A program made the translations under genes and the position numbers. 64,000 bases of DNA, from positions 124,001-188,000 of the forward strand of contig NZ_JALJXP010000009.1 in assembly GCF_024170165.1 (NCBI RefSeq). The letters are read 5' to 3'. Each line of letters begins with the position of its first letter. The first letter of the stretch is position 1. The notes below the pieces were generated by a model. That model was not told where the DNA came from. It did not search any database and worked only from the letters and a program-made list of their open reading frames with translations. Below are positions 57,009-64,000 of the stretch, piece by piece. This DNA comes from Pseudomonas nitroreducens. GTDB lineage: Bacteria; Pseudomonadota; Gammaproteobacteria; Pseudomonadales; Pseudomonadaceae.

Positions 57009-57058
57009 CTGTCGCAGCGATGGGACAGTTGTAGCGGCGGGGCGCGACAGCTGTCGCG
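57009..57058. promoter_or_regulatory. Two CTGTC/GACAG dyads between the activator gene and pqqA
   Basis: CTGTC-N10-GACAG at 57009-57028 and the perfect 16-bp palindrome CGCGACAGCTGTCGCG at 57043-57058. The second closely matches the candidate enhancer at 50737, so the sigma-54 activator probably binds its own upstream region. The rest of the 56794-57182 gap has a GTGGGGC/GCCCCAC hairpin near 56943-56961. Confidence 0.5.
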
Positions 57059-57063
57059 GGCCC

Positions 57064-57079
57064 GCTACCAAATCAGGGG
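57064..57079 (+). promoter_or_regulatory. TACCAA box upstream of pqqA (site 4 of 4)
   Basis: GCTACCAAATCAGGGG. The TACCAA core begins 117 bases before the pqqA start. Confidence 0.5.
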
Positions 57080-57182
57080 GGAATCTCCTTCGAAAGTATC
57101 ATTCGGAGTGTCTGACCCTGGTGTTTAACTCGACTTGCCGGTCCTGCCGGCACCTTGCCTAACAAAAAAAGAGGACAGACCC

Positions 57183-57254
57183 ATGTGGACCAAGCCTAGC
57201 TTCACCGACCTGCGCCTTGGCTTCGAAGTGACCTTGTACTTCGCCAACCGCTGA
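57183..57254 (+). CDS. pqqA: PQQ precursor peptide PqqA
   Basis: 23 residues, [20 protein letters not shown] then ANR. The Glu and Tyr that PqqE cross-links are present as E15 and Y19 (E-x3-Y). An AGAGGACAG ribosome site precedes it. It is the substrate peptide from which pyrroloquinoline quinone is built. Too short for automatic calling but unmistakable beside pqqB. Confidence 0.95.
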   Translation: MWTKPSFTDLRLGFEVTLYFANR

Positions 57255-57301
57255 TCCACTGCGCCCCGGTCCGCCGGGGCCCCTGCCCACGGGGCACTGT
57301 C

Positions 57302-58216
57302 ATGCACATCCGAATTCTCGGGTCGGCCGCCGGTGGCGGCTTTCCCCAGTGGAACTGCAACTGCCGCAACTGTCGCGGCGTACGCGACGGCAGCGTGATC
57401 GCGCAGCCACGCACCCAATCCTCCATCGCGCTGTCCGACGACGGCGCCAACTGGATTCTCTGCAACGCCTCACCCGACATCCGCGTCCAGCTGGCGTCGT
57501 TCCCGGCGTTGCAGCCGGCGCGGCGCCTGCGCGATTCGGCGGTTGCCGCGATCATCCTGCTGGACAGCCAGATCGACCACACCACCGGCCTGCTCAGCCT
57601 GCGTGAAGGCTGCCCGCACGAGGTGTGGTGCACGGAGATGGTTCACCAGGACCTGTCCACCGGTTTCCCGCTGTTCCCCATGCTGTCGCACTGGAACGGC
57701 GGGCTGAAGCACCGGCTCATAGAGCTGGACGCGAAGCCCTTCAGCATCCCGGCCTGCCCGGGCCTGCGCCTCACCGCCATCGCCCTGCGCAGCAGCGCGC
57801 CGCCGTATTCGCCGCACCGGGGCAACCCGCATCCGGGCGACAACATCGGTCTGTTCATCGAGGACCTGTCCACCGGCGGCAAGCTGTTCTACGCACCCGG
57901 CCTGGGCCAGGTGGACGACCAGCTGCTGGGCTGGATGCGCCGCGCCGACTGCCTGCTGGTGGACGGCACGCTGTGGCGCGACGACGAGATGCGCGTCTGC
58001 GAAGTGGGCGACAAGCTCGGCAGCGAGATGGGCCACCTGGCCCAGAGCGGGCCGGGCGGGATGATCGAGGTGCTCGACGGCCTCGACGGGCCGCGCAAGG
58101 TGCTCATCCACATCAACAACACCAATCCCATCCTCGACATCGCCTCGCCGGAACGTGCCGAACTGGACGCCCGCGGCATCGAGGTGGCCTTCGACGGCAT
58201 GGGCATCCAGCTCTAA
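57302..58216 (+). CDS. pqqB: PQQ biosynthesis protein PqqB
   Basis: 304 residues, metallo-beta-lactamase fold. [21 protein letters not shown] at the N-terminus and the divergent motif [15 protein letters not shown] are diagnostic, as is INNTNPIL near the end. PqqB is an iron hydroxylase acting on the Tyr of the PqqA-derived intermediate. It is 47 bases after pqqA. Confidence 0.95.
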   Translation: MHIRILGSAAGGGFPQWNCNCRNCRGVRDGSVIAQPRTQSSIALSDDGANWILCNASPDIRVQLASFPALQPARRLRDSAVAAIILLDSQIDHTTGLLSLREGCPHEVWCTEMVHQDLSTGFPLFPMLSHWNGGLKHRLIELDAKPFSIPACPGLRLTAIALRSSAPPYSPHRGNPHPGDNIGLFIEDLSTGGKLFYAPGLGQVDDQLLGWMRRADCLLVDGTLWRDDEMRVCEVGDKLGSEMGHLAQSGPGGMIEVLDGLDGPRKVLIHINNTNPILDIASPERAELDARGIEVAFDGMGIQL

Positions 58217-58236
58217 GACGCTGAAAGGAAAGCGCG

Positions 58237-58986
58237 ATGACCCGTGAAGCCATGAGCCCTGCCGAGTTCGAACAGGCGCTGCGCGCCAGGGGCGCCTGCT
58301 ACCACATCTACCACCCGTACCACGTGGCCATGTACGAAGGCCGCGCCAGCCGCGAGCAGATCCAGGGCTGGGTGGCCAACCGCTTCTACTACCAGCTGAA
58401 CATCCCGCTGAAGGACGCGGCGATCCTCGCCAACTGCCCGGACCGCGAGGTGCGCCGCGAATGGCTGCAGCGCATCCTCGACCACGATGGCGCGCCCGGC
58501 GAGGAGGGCGGCATCGAGGCCTGGCTGCGCCTGGCCGAATCCGTGGGGCTGGACCGCGAGCAGGTGCTGTCCGAGGAACTGGTGCTGCCCGGCGTGCGCT
58601 TCGCCGTGGACGCCTACGTCAACTTCGCCCGCCGCGCCAGCTGGCAGGAAGCCGCCAGCAGCTCGCTGACCGAGCTGTTCGCCCCGCAGATCCACCAGTC
58701 GCGCCTGGACAGCTGGCCGCAGCACTACCCGTGGATCGACGCCAGCGGCTACGACTACTTCCGCAAGCGCCTGTCCCAGGCGCGCCGCGACGTCGAGCAC
58801 GGCCTGCGCATCACCCTGGAGCACTACCGCACCCGCGAGGCCCAGGAGCGCATGCTGGAAATCCTGCAATTCAAGCTCGACGTGCTCTGGAGCATGCTCG
58901 ACGCGATGAGCATGGCCTATGAACTGGGGCGCCCGCCGTACCACACGGTGACGAGCGAGCGCGTATGGCACAGGGGGTTGCTGTGA
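58237..58986 (+). CDS. pqqC: Pyrroloquinoline-quinone synthase PqqC
   Basis: 249 residues, all-helical. [40 protein letters not shown] and [18 protein letters not shown] match PqqC, which performs the final ring closure and eight-electron oxidation without a cofactor. Its stop overlaps the pqqD start (TGATG). Confidence 0.95.
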   Translation: MTREAMSPAEFEQALRARGACYHIYHPYHVAMYEGRASREQIQGWVANRFYYQLNIPLKDAAILANCPDREVRREWLQRILDHDGAPGEEGGIEAWLRLAESVGLDREQVLSEELVLPGVRFAVDAYVNFARRASWQEAASSSLTELFAPQIHQSRLDSWPQHYPWIDASGYDYFRKRLSQARRDVEHGLRITLEHYRTREAQERMLEILQFKLDVLWSMLDAMSMAYELGRPPYHTVTSERVWHRGLL

Positions 58987-59264
58987 TGAGTCTGCCTTCG
59001 CTGGACAGTATCCCGGCGCTGCGCCGGGGTTTCCGCCTGCAGTTCGAACCGGCCCAGGGCTGCCATGTGCTGCTCTATCCTGAAGGGATGGTGAAGCTCA
59101 ACGACAGCGCCGGGGCGATCCTCGGCCGGGTCGACGGGCAAGCTGACGTCGCCGGCATCATCGATGGCCTGCGTGCCGATTTCCCCGGCGTGCCGGGCAT
59201 CGACGAAGACATCCTGGCATTCCTCGAGGTGGCCCATGCGCAATTCTGGATCGAGCTGCGCTGA
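58986..59264 (+). CDS. pqqD: PqqA-binding chaperone PqqD
   Basis: 92 residues. [29 protein letters not shown] is the conserved PqqD winged-helix core (a RiPP recognition element). It binds PqqA and presents it to PqqE. The ATG at 58986 overlaps the pqqC stop; its end overlaps the pqqE start by 29 bases. Confidence 0.92.
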   Translation: MSLPSLDSIPALRRGFRLQFEPAQGCHVLLYPEGMVKLNDSAGAILGRVDGQADVAGIIDGLRADFPGVPGIDEDILAFLEVAHAQFWIELR

Positions 59265-60384
59265 GGCGCCGGTAGGCCCGCCACTGTGGCTGCTGGCCGA
59301 GCTGACCTACCGTTGCCCGCTGCAGTGCCCGTACTGTTCCAACCCGCTGGACTTCGCCAAGGGCGGCGAGGAGTTGACCACCGCGCAGTGGATCGAGGTG
59401 TTCCGCCAGGCCCGCGAGATGGGCGCGGCACAGCTGGGCTTCTCCGGCGGCGAGCCGCTGGTGCGCCAGGACCTCGCCGAGCTGATCGCCGCGGCCCGCG
59501 GGCTGGGCTTCTATACCAACCTGATCACCTCCGGCATCGGGCTCAACGAAAAGCGCCTGAAGGAGTTCGCCGACGCCGGCCTGGACCATATCCAGATCAG
59601 CTTCCAGGCCGCCGACGAGGAGGTGAACAACCTGCTCGCCGGCTCGCGCAAGGCCTTCGCCCAGAAGCTCGCCATGGCCCGCGCGGTGAAGGCCCACGGC
59701 TACCCGATGGTGCTGAACTTCGTCACCCACCGGCACAACATCGACAGCATCGACCGGATCATCGAGCTGTGCATCGAGCTGGAGGCCGACTTCGTCGAAC
59801 TCGCCACCTGCCAGTTCTATGGCTGGGCCGAGCTGAACCGTGCCGGCCTGCTGCCGACCCGCGAACAGCTGCAGCGCGCCGAGCGCATCACCGCGCAGTA
59901 CCGCGAGCGTCTGGCTGCCGAGGGCAACCCGTGCAAGCTGATCTTCGTGGTGCCCGACTACTACGAGGAGCGCCCCAAGGCCTGCATGGGCGGCTGGGGC
60001 AGCGTGTTCCTCGATGTCACCCCGGACGGCACCGCGCTGCCGTGCCACAGCGCGCGACAATTGCCGGTGAAGTTCCCCAACGTGCGCGAGCACAGCCTGC
60101 AGCACATCTGGTACGAGTCGTTCGGTTTCAACCGCTTTCGCGGCGACGCCTGGATGCCCGAGCCGTGTCGTTCCTGCGACGAGAAGGAGCGCGACTTCGG
60201 CGGCTGCCGCTGCCAGGCCTTCATGCTTACCGGCGACGCCGAGGCCACCGACCCGGTGTGCGCCAAGTCGGCCCACCACGGCATCATCCTCGACGCCCGT
60301 CGCGAGGCGGAAACCGCGGCTGCGCCGCTCAGCGCGCTGACCCTGCGCAACGAGCGTGCCTCACAACTGATCTGCAAGGCCTGA
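59236..60384 (+). CDS. pqqE: Radical SAM enzyme PqqE
   Basis: 382 residues. The radical SAM motif CPLQCPYC (Cys27, Cys31, Cys34) is followed by [12 protein letters not shown]; the C-terminal SPASM region has [22 protein letters not shown] and [19 protein letters not shown] with the auxiliary cluster Cys. It joins the Glu and Tyr of PqqA by a carbon-carbon bond. I start at the ATG at 59236 preceded by GAGG; it overlaps pqqD by 29 bases, which is common in this operon type. Confidence 0.93.
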   Translation: MRNSGSSCAEAPVGPPLWLLAELTYRCPLQCPYCSNPLDFAKGGEELTTAQWIEVFRQAREMGAAQLGFSGGEPLVRQDLAELIAAARGLGFYTNLITSGIGLNEKRLKEFADAGLDHIQISFQAADEEVNNLLAGSRKAFAQKLAMARAVKAHGYPMVLNFVTHRHNIDSIDRIIELCIELEADFVELATCQFYGWAELNRAGLLPTREQLQRAERITAQYRERLAAEGNPCKLIFVVPDYYEERPKACMGGWGSVFLDVTPDGTALPCHSARQLPVKFPNVREHSLQHIWYESFGFNRFRGDAWMPEPCRSCDEKERDFGGCRCQAFMLTGDAEATDPVCAKSAHHGIILDARREAETAAAPLSALTLRNERASQLICKA

Positions 60385-60386
60385 GG

Positions 60387-62180
60387 ATGGACCGCAGCGC
60401 CTGGAGCGCCGAACGCGCGGTAGCCGCCGCCGGGGATTTTGCCGAGCTGCACGTGGCCCACGGCGGGCTGCTGTGGGCCGCCTTCGATCCCGCCAGCGCG
60501 CGCTGCCGGCTGTTCCTCCGCCGCGAAGGGCAGAGCGTCGAGCTGACGCCGGCCGGCGCCTCGCTGCGCAGCCGCGTCTACGAATACGGTGGCGGCGCCT
60601 GCTGCGCGACCGCCGACGGCGTGGCCTGGGTCGAAGAGGGCGACCAGCAGGTGCACTGGCTGCGCCTGGGCGGCGCGCCACGGCCGATCACCCATCGCGA
60701 CGACTGTCGTTATGGCGACCTGCACTACGTGCCGGCGTGGAATGCGCTGCTGGCGGTGGAGGAGCAGAATGGCAGCGACGGGGTGATCCACCGGGTTGTC
60801 CGCCTCGATGCCGATGGCCGGCGTCGGGTGATCGCCGCCGGCGCGGATTTCTACGCCTCCCCGGTGGTCGACAGCAGCGCCGAGCGGATTGTCTGGGTGG
60901 AATGGGATCGCCCGCACCAGCCCTGGACGCGCACCCGCCTGTGCGAGTCCTTCGCCGGGGAGGAACGCTGCCTGGCCGGGCAGGCCCGCCACGAATCGAT
61001 CCAGCAGCCGCGCTTCGCCGAGGACGACCGCCTGCACTGGCTGAGCGACGGCGACGGTTACTGGCAGCCCTGCCACGAAGGCCCCCGGGTTATTCCCCGT
61101 GCTGCCGCCGACCATGCCGGCGCACCCTGGCAACTGGGCGGGCGGACCTTCCTGCCATTGCCCCACGGCGCACTGCTGGCGACCCGTTACGAGGACGGCC
61201 GCGGCGTACTGGTGCTGTATGACGGGCGGGGCGGCGAACGCCGGCTGGCCCCGGAATACAGTCGGTTTCGCTCGCTGGCTGCGGATGAGCGGCATTTCTA
61301 CTGCATTGCCGCCGCGCCGGACCGCCTGCCGACGCTGCTGGCGATCCGCCGGGTGGACGGCTCCATCCAGGTGCTGGCCGGTGGCGACCGACCGCTACCC
61401 GAGGCCGAGCTGTCCCGTGGCGAAGTCTTCCATTACCCGGTGGGCGAGGATGAATGCGGCCACGGCTTCTTCTATCCGCCCTTCGCCGCGGAAGGGACGC
61501 CGCCACTGGTGGTGTTCCTGCACGGCGGGCCGACCTCGGCCAGTTACCCGGTGTTCGACGGGCGCATCCAGTTCTGGACGCGCCGGGGCTTCGCCGTGGC
61601 GGACATCAACTACCGCGGCAGCAGCGGCTACGGGCGCGCCTACCGCGAGCGCCTGCACCTGGGCTGGGGCCAGGTGGAAGTGGAGGATATCGGCGCGGCG
61701 CTGGATTTCCTTGGCAAGACCGGGCGCATCGACCGCCAGCGGGTGTTCGTGCGCGGCGCCAGTGCTGGCGGCTACAGCGCGCTGATGGCCCTGGCGCGGC
61801 TGCCGGGCCTGCGTGGCGGCGCCAGCCTGTATGGCGTCAGCGACCCGCAGGCGCTGGCAAGGGTCACCCACAAGTTCGAGGCGGACTACCTGGACTGGCT
61901 GATCGGCGACCCGCAACAGGACGCCGAACGTTACCGCGAGCGCACGCCGGTGCTGCAGGCCGAGCACATCCACGCGCCGGTGATCTTCTTCCAGGGCGAA
62001 CTGGACGCCGTGGTGGTGCCGGCGCAGACCGATGCCATGGTCGACAGCCTGCGCCAGCGTGGTGTGCCGGTGGAAGTGCACCGCTACGCAGGGGAGCGCC
62101 ATGGCTTCCGTCAGGCCGCCAACCTGGCCCATGCGCTGGAGGCTGAGTGGCGCTTCTATCAGGCGCTGCTGGCGGGCTGA
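60387..62180 (+). CDS. pqqH: Prolyl oligopeptidase-family peptidase of the pqq cluster (PqqH-like)
   Basis: 597 residues: an N-terminal beta-propeller (about 1-350) and a C-terminal S9 peptidase domain. HGGPTSASYP is the oxyanion region, GASAGGYSAL carries Ser459, with Asp in GELDAVV near 540 and His in GERHGF near 571, a complete triad. It starts 2 bases after pqqE. Proteins at this place are proposed to process the PqqA precursor or its products. The protease partner PqqF is not in the window. Confidence 0.85.
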   Translation: MDRSAWSAERAVAAAGDFAELHVAHGGLLWAAFDPASARCRLFLRREGQSVELTPAGASLRSRVYEYGGGACCATADGVAWVEEGDQQVHWLRLGGAPRPITHRDDCRYGDLHYVPAWNALLAVEEQNGSDGVIHRVVRLDADGRRRVIAAGADFYASPVVDSSAERIVWVEWDRPHQPWTRTRLCESFAGEERCLAGQARHESIQQPRFAEDDRLHWLSDGDGYWQPCHEGPRVIPRAAADHAGAPWQLGGRTFLPLPHGALLATRYEDGRGVLVLYDGRGGERRLAPEYSRFRSLAADERHFYCIAAAPDRLPTLLAIRRVDGSIQVLAGGDRPLPEAELSRGEVFHYPVGEDECGHGFFYPPFAAEGTPPLVVFLHGGPTSASYPVFDGRIQFWTRRGFAVADINYRGSSGYGRAYRERLHLGWGQVEVEDIGAALDFLGKTGRIDRQRVFVRGASAGGYSALMALARLPGLRGGASLYGVSDPQALARVTHKFEADYLDWLIGDPQQDAERYRERTPVLQAEHIHAPVIFFQGELDAVVVPAQTDAMVDSLRQRGVPVEVHRYAGERHGFRQAANLAHALEAEWRFYQALLAG

Positions 62181-62289
62181 TATCTGTCGGATCGGGCTGT
62201 CAGAACCGTCTGCCAAGGTCGCATTGCAATACCTGACGGATGCAGTAGGCTGCCGGAAACATCCCATAACAATAACGACAGAGCCCCCG

Positions 62290-63453
62290 ATGTCCCACGA
62301 GCTCAGCCAGCTGCGCAAGTTCGTCTCGCCAGAGATCATTTTCGGTGCCGGATGCCGGCACAATGTCGCCAATTACGTGAAAACCTTCGGCGCCCGCAAG
62401 GTCCTGGTGGTATCGGACCCCGGTGTAGTCGCCGCCGGCTGGGTCGCCGATATCGAGGCCAGCCTGGCCGCCCAGCACATCCCCTTCTGCCGTTACACCG
62501 AGGTGTCGCCCAACCCGCGCGTGGAAGAAGTCATGCGCGGCGCCGACGTCTACCGCAGCGAAGGCTGCAACGTGATAGTCGCAGTCGGCGGCGGCAGCCC
62601 GATGGACTGCGCCAAGGGCATCGGCATCGTCGCCGCCCACGGCCGCAACATCCTCGAGTTCGAGGGCGTGGACACCCTGCGTGTGCCCAGCCCGCCGCTG
62701 ATCCTGATCCCGACCACCGCCGGCACCTCGGCGGATGTCTCGCAGTTCGTGATCATCTCCAACCAGGACGAGCGGATGAAGTTCTCCATCGTCAGCAAGG
62801 CGGTGGTGCCCGACGTGTCGCTGATCGACCCGGAAACCACCCTGACCATGGACCCGTTCCTCTCCGCCTGCACCGGCATCGACGCGCTGGTGCACGCCAT
62901 CGAGGCCTTCGTTTCAACCGGCCACGGTCCGCTCACCGACCCCCACGCGCTGGAGGCCATGCGGCTGATCAACGGCAACCTGGTGCAGATGATCGCCAAC
63001 CCGGCGGACATCGCCCTGCGCGAGAAGATCATGCTCGGCAGCATGCAGGCGGGGCTGGCGTTCTCCAACGCGATCCTCGGCGCGGTGCACGCCATGTCCC
63101 ACAGCCTGGGCGGTTACCTCGACCTGCCGCACGGGCTGTGCAACGCCGTGCTGGTCGAGCACGTGGTGGCCTTCAACTACAGCGCCGCGCCCGAGCGCTT
63201 CAAGGTGATCGCCGAGACCTTCGGCATCGACTGCCGCGGGATGAACCACGCGCAGATCCGTCAGCGCCTGGTGGAGCACCTGATCGCCCTGAAGAACGCC
63301 GTGGGCTTCCACGAAAGCCTCGGCCTGCATGGCGTGGGCAGTTCCGACATTCCCTTCCTCTCGCGCCACGCGATGCAGGATCCGTGCATCCTTACTAACC
63401 CTCGTGAATCCAGCCTGCGCGATGTCGAGGTGGTGTATGGCGAGGCCCTCTGA
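62290..63453 (+). CDS. ercA: Iron-containing alcohol dehydrogenase ErcA
   Basis: 387 residues. AVGGGSPMDCAKGIGIV is the nucleotide site, and the metal ligands are in the Asp near residue 197 and HAMSHSLGGYLDLPHGLCNAV (three His). It matches the Fe-ADH next to pqq genes in Pseudomonas (ercA), needed for regulation of ethanol oxidation more than for bulk catalysis. A weaker TGCCAAGG motif lies about 80 bases upstream. Its end overlaps the ercS start by 17 bases. Confidence 0.88.
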   Translation: MSHELSQLRKFVSPEIIFGAGCRHNVANYVKTFGARKVLVVSDPGVVAAGWVADIEASLAAQHIPFCRYTEVSPNPRVEEVMRGADVYRSEGCNVIVAVGGGSPMDCAKGIGIVAAHGRNILEFEGVDTLRVPSPPLILIPTTAGTSADVSQFVIISNQDERMKFSIVSKAVVPDVSLIDPETTLTMDPFLSACTGIDALVHAIEAFVSTGHGPLTDPHALEAMRLINGNLVQMIANPADIALREKIMLGSMQAGLAFSNAILGAVHAMSHSLGGYLDLPHGLCNAVLVEHVVAFNYSAAPERFKVIAETFGIDCRGMNHAQIRQRLVEHLIALKNAVGFHESLGLHGVGSSDIPFLSRHAMQDPCILTNPRESSLRDVEVVYGEAL

Positions 63454-64000
63454 CGAGCAGCAGCAACAGGCCCTGGCCGGGCTGCTCGGCCTGGGCAGCC
63501 ATTCCGCGCGCAAGAGCCACTACCCCGAGCTGGTGGCACGGCTGGATGAGCTGGAAGCCGAGCGCAATCGCTACAAATGGCTGTTCGAACACGCCGTCCA
63601 CGGCATCTTCCAGGCCAGCCTGAACCAGGGCCTGCGCGCCGCCAACCCGGCGCTGGCGCGGATGCTCGGCTATGAAGACCCGCAGCAGGTGCTGTTCAGC
63701 CTGCAGGACATGGCCAGCCAGCTGTTCGTTGGCGGCGAGACGGAGATGCGCCGCATCCGCGCGCTGCTGCGCGAGCGCGATGGCCTGTTCGGCTACGAGA
63801 CCTGCCTGCGCCGCCGCGACGGCAGCCATGTCGTCGTGTTGATGAACCTGTTGATCAAGCCCGACGAAGACGGCCTGGTGGAAGGCTTCGTCGCCGACAT
63901 CAGCGAGCGCGTCCAGGCCCAGCAGCGCCTGCAGAGCCTGAACGAGGAGCTGGAGCAGCGCGTCGCCGAGCGTACCCGCGAGCTGGAAGGCTTGAATCAG
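63437..64000 (+). CDS. ercS: Sensor histidine kinase ErcS, N-terminal part (runs off the right edge)
   Basis: 188 residues are visible. After a charged lead, a PAS domain begins near residue 45 (RYKWLFEHAVHGIFQASLNQGL, ARMLGYEDPQQVL, FGYETCLRRRDGSHVVVLMNLL, VADISERVQAQQ), then a coiled coil (EELEQRVAERTRELEG) leads into the missing kinase domain. No membrane helix appears, so it is a cytoplasmic sensor. Placement after ercA fits the ercS sensor of the ethanol-oxidation regulatory chain. The ATG overlaps the ercA stop region. Confidence 0.8.
   Translation, partial: MARPSDEQQQQALAGLLGLGSHSARKSHYPELVARLDELEAERNRYKWLFEHAVHGIFQASLNQGLRAANPALARMLGYEDPQQVLFSLQDMASQLFVGGETEMRRIRALLRERDGLFGYETCLRRRDGSHVVVLMNLLIKPDEDGLVEGFVADISERVQAQQRLQSLNEELEQRVAERTRELEGLNQ

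Noticed and set aside
56794-57182. Sigma-54 promoter directly before pqqA
   Set aside because: No GG-N10-GC pair with acceptable flanks is present; pqqA is better explained by the TACCAA box, while the palindromes there more likely serve the divergent activator gene.
59286-60386. Frame extending upstream of pqqH across pqqE
   Set aside because: It is open only because of GC bias; the pqqH family N-terminus begins at the ATG at 60387 and the upstream part is Arg/Pro-rich shadow of pqqE.

Overview
The window looks like a high-GC Pseudomonas chromosome segment, probably from the P. aeruginosa / P. citronellolis / P. nitroreducens side of the genus. That call rests on gene content and local order (pqqABCDE, pqqH, ercA, ercS; quinoprotein alcohol dehydrogenase cluster; gntKP/gntR; OprD porin) and on dense REP-type repeats between genes. 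No rRNA, tRNA, CRISPR array, transposase or integrase was recognised.

Layout. 1-8 kb: a partial membrane sensor, a PaiB-like flavoprotein, a DUF1624 membrane protein translationally coupled to an OprD-type porin, a small conserved protein and the rRNA hydroxylation enzyme RlhA. 7.0-10.5 kb: a three-gene catabolic-looking operon (secreted esterase, membrane-anchored monooxygenase-like protein, YtcJ amidohydrolase). 10.9-14.1 kb: an ECF sigma/anti-sigma pair divergent from a catalase-like peroxidase, cytochrome b561 and DUF2790 operon, with matched ECF-type promoters on both strands. 14.2-15.8 kb: an unknown membrane protein and a sterol-desaturase-family enzyme. 16.2-21.4 kb: a pstSCAB phosphate operon behind a Pho box that continues, without phoU, into a Fic-fold protein lacking the catalytic His and a HAD hydrolase. 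21.8-25.7 kb: a LysR regulator and a divergent NmrA/MFS/SDR operon. 26.0-26.7 kb: a BRO-domain antirepressor behind a strikingly structured leader. 26.9-30.1 kb: a triple RidA fusion and a GapN-type dehydrogenase. 30.4-33.8 kb: gluconate uptake and kinase genes with a LacI-type regulator and three matching operators.

34.3-37.7 kb holds a tryptophan-tryptophylquinone amine dehydrogenase operon, which fits the aralkylamine (aau) type better than the methylamine (mau) type. 38.2-41.9 kb is a codB / PucR regulator / codA cytosine operon with a large palindrome upstream. 42.9-63+ kb is a periplasmic alcohol-oxidation island: cytochrome c550, accessory periplasmic proteins, a PedH-like alcohol dehydrogenase with the lanthanide-type Asp signature, an ExaC aldehyde dehydrogenase, a quinohemoprotein alcohol dehydrogenase plus AldA-type dehydrogenase under a sigma-54 promoter, a sigma-54 activator, pqqABCDE and pqqH, ercA and the start of ercS.

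Two regulatory circuits can be read in the alcohol island. A TACCAA-centred box lies 115-127 bases before four genes (pedF, pedH, exaC, pqqA), which suggests one activator, perhaps an ErbR/AgmR-type regulator outside the window. A CGCRACAGCTGYCGCG palindrome lies both upstream of the sigma-54 activator gene and about 100 bases before the sigma-54 promoter of the quinohemoprotein operon, which suggests an enhancer for that activator. All functional assignments are from sequence reading and family knowledge; no database search was run.
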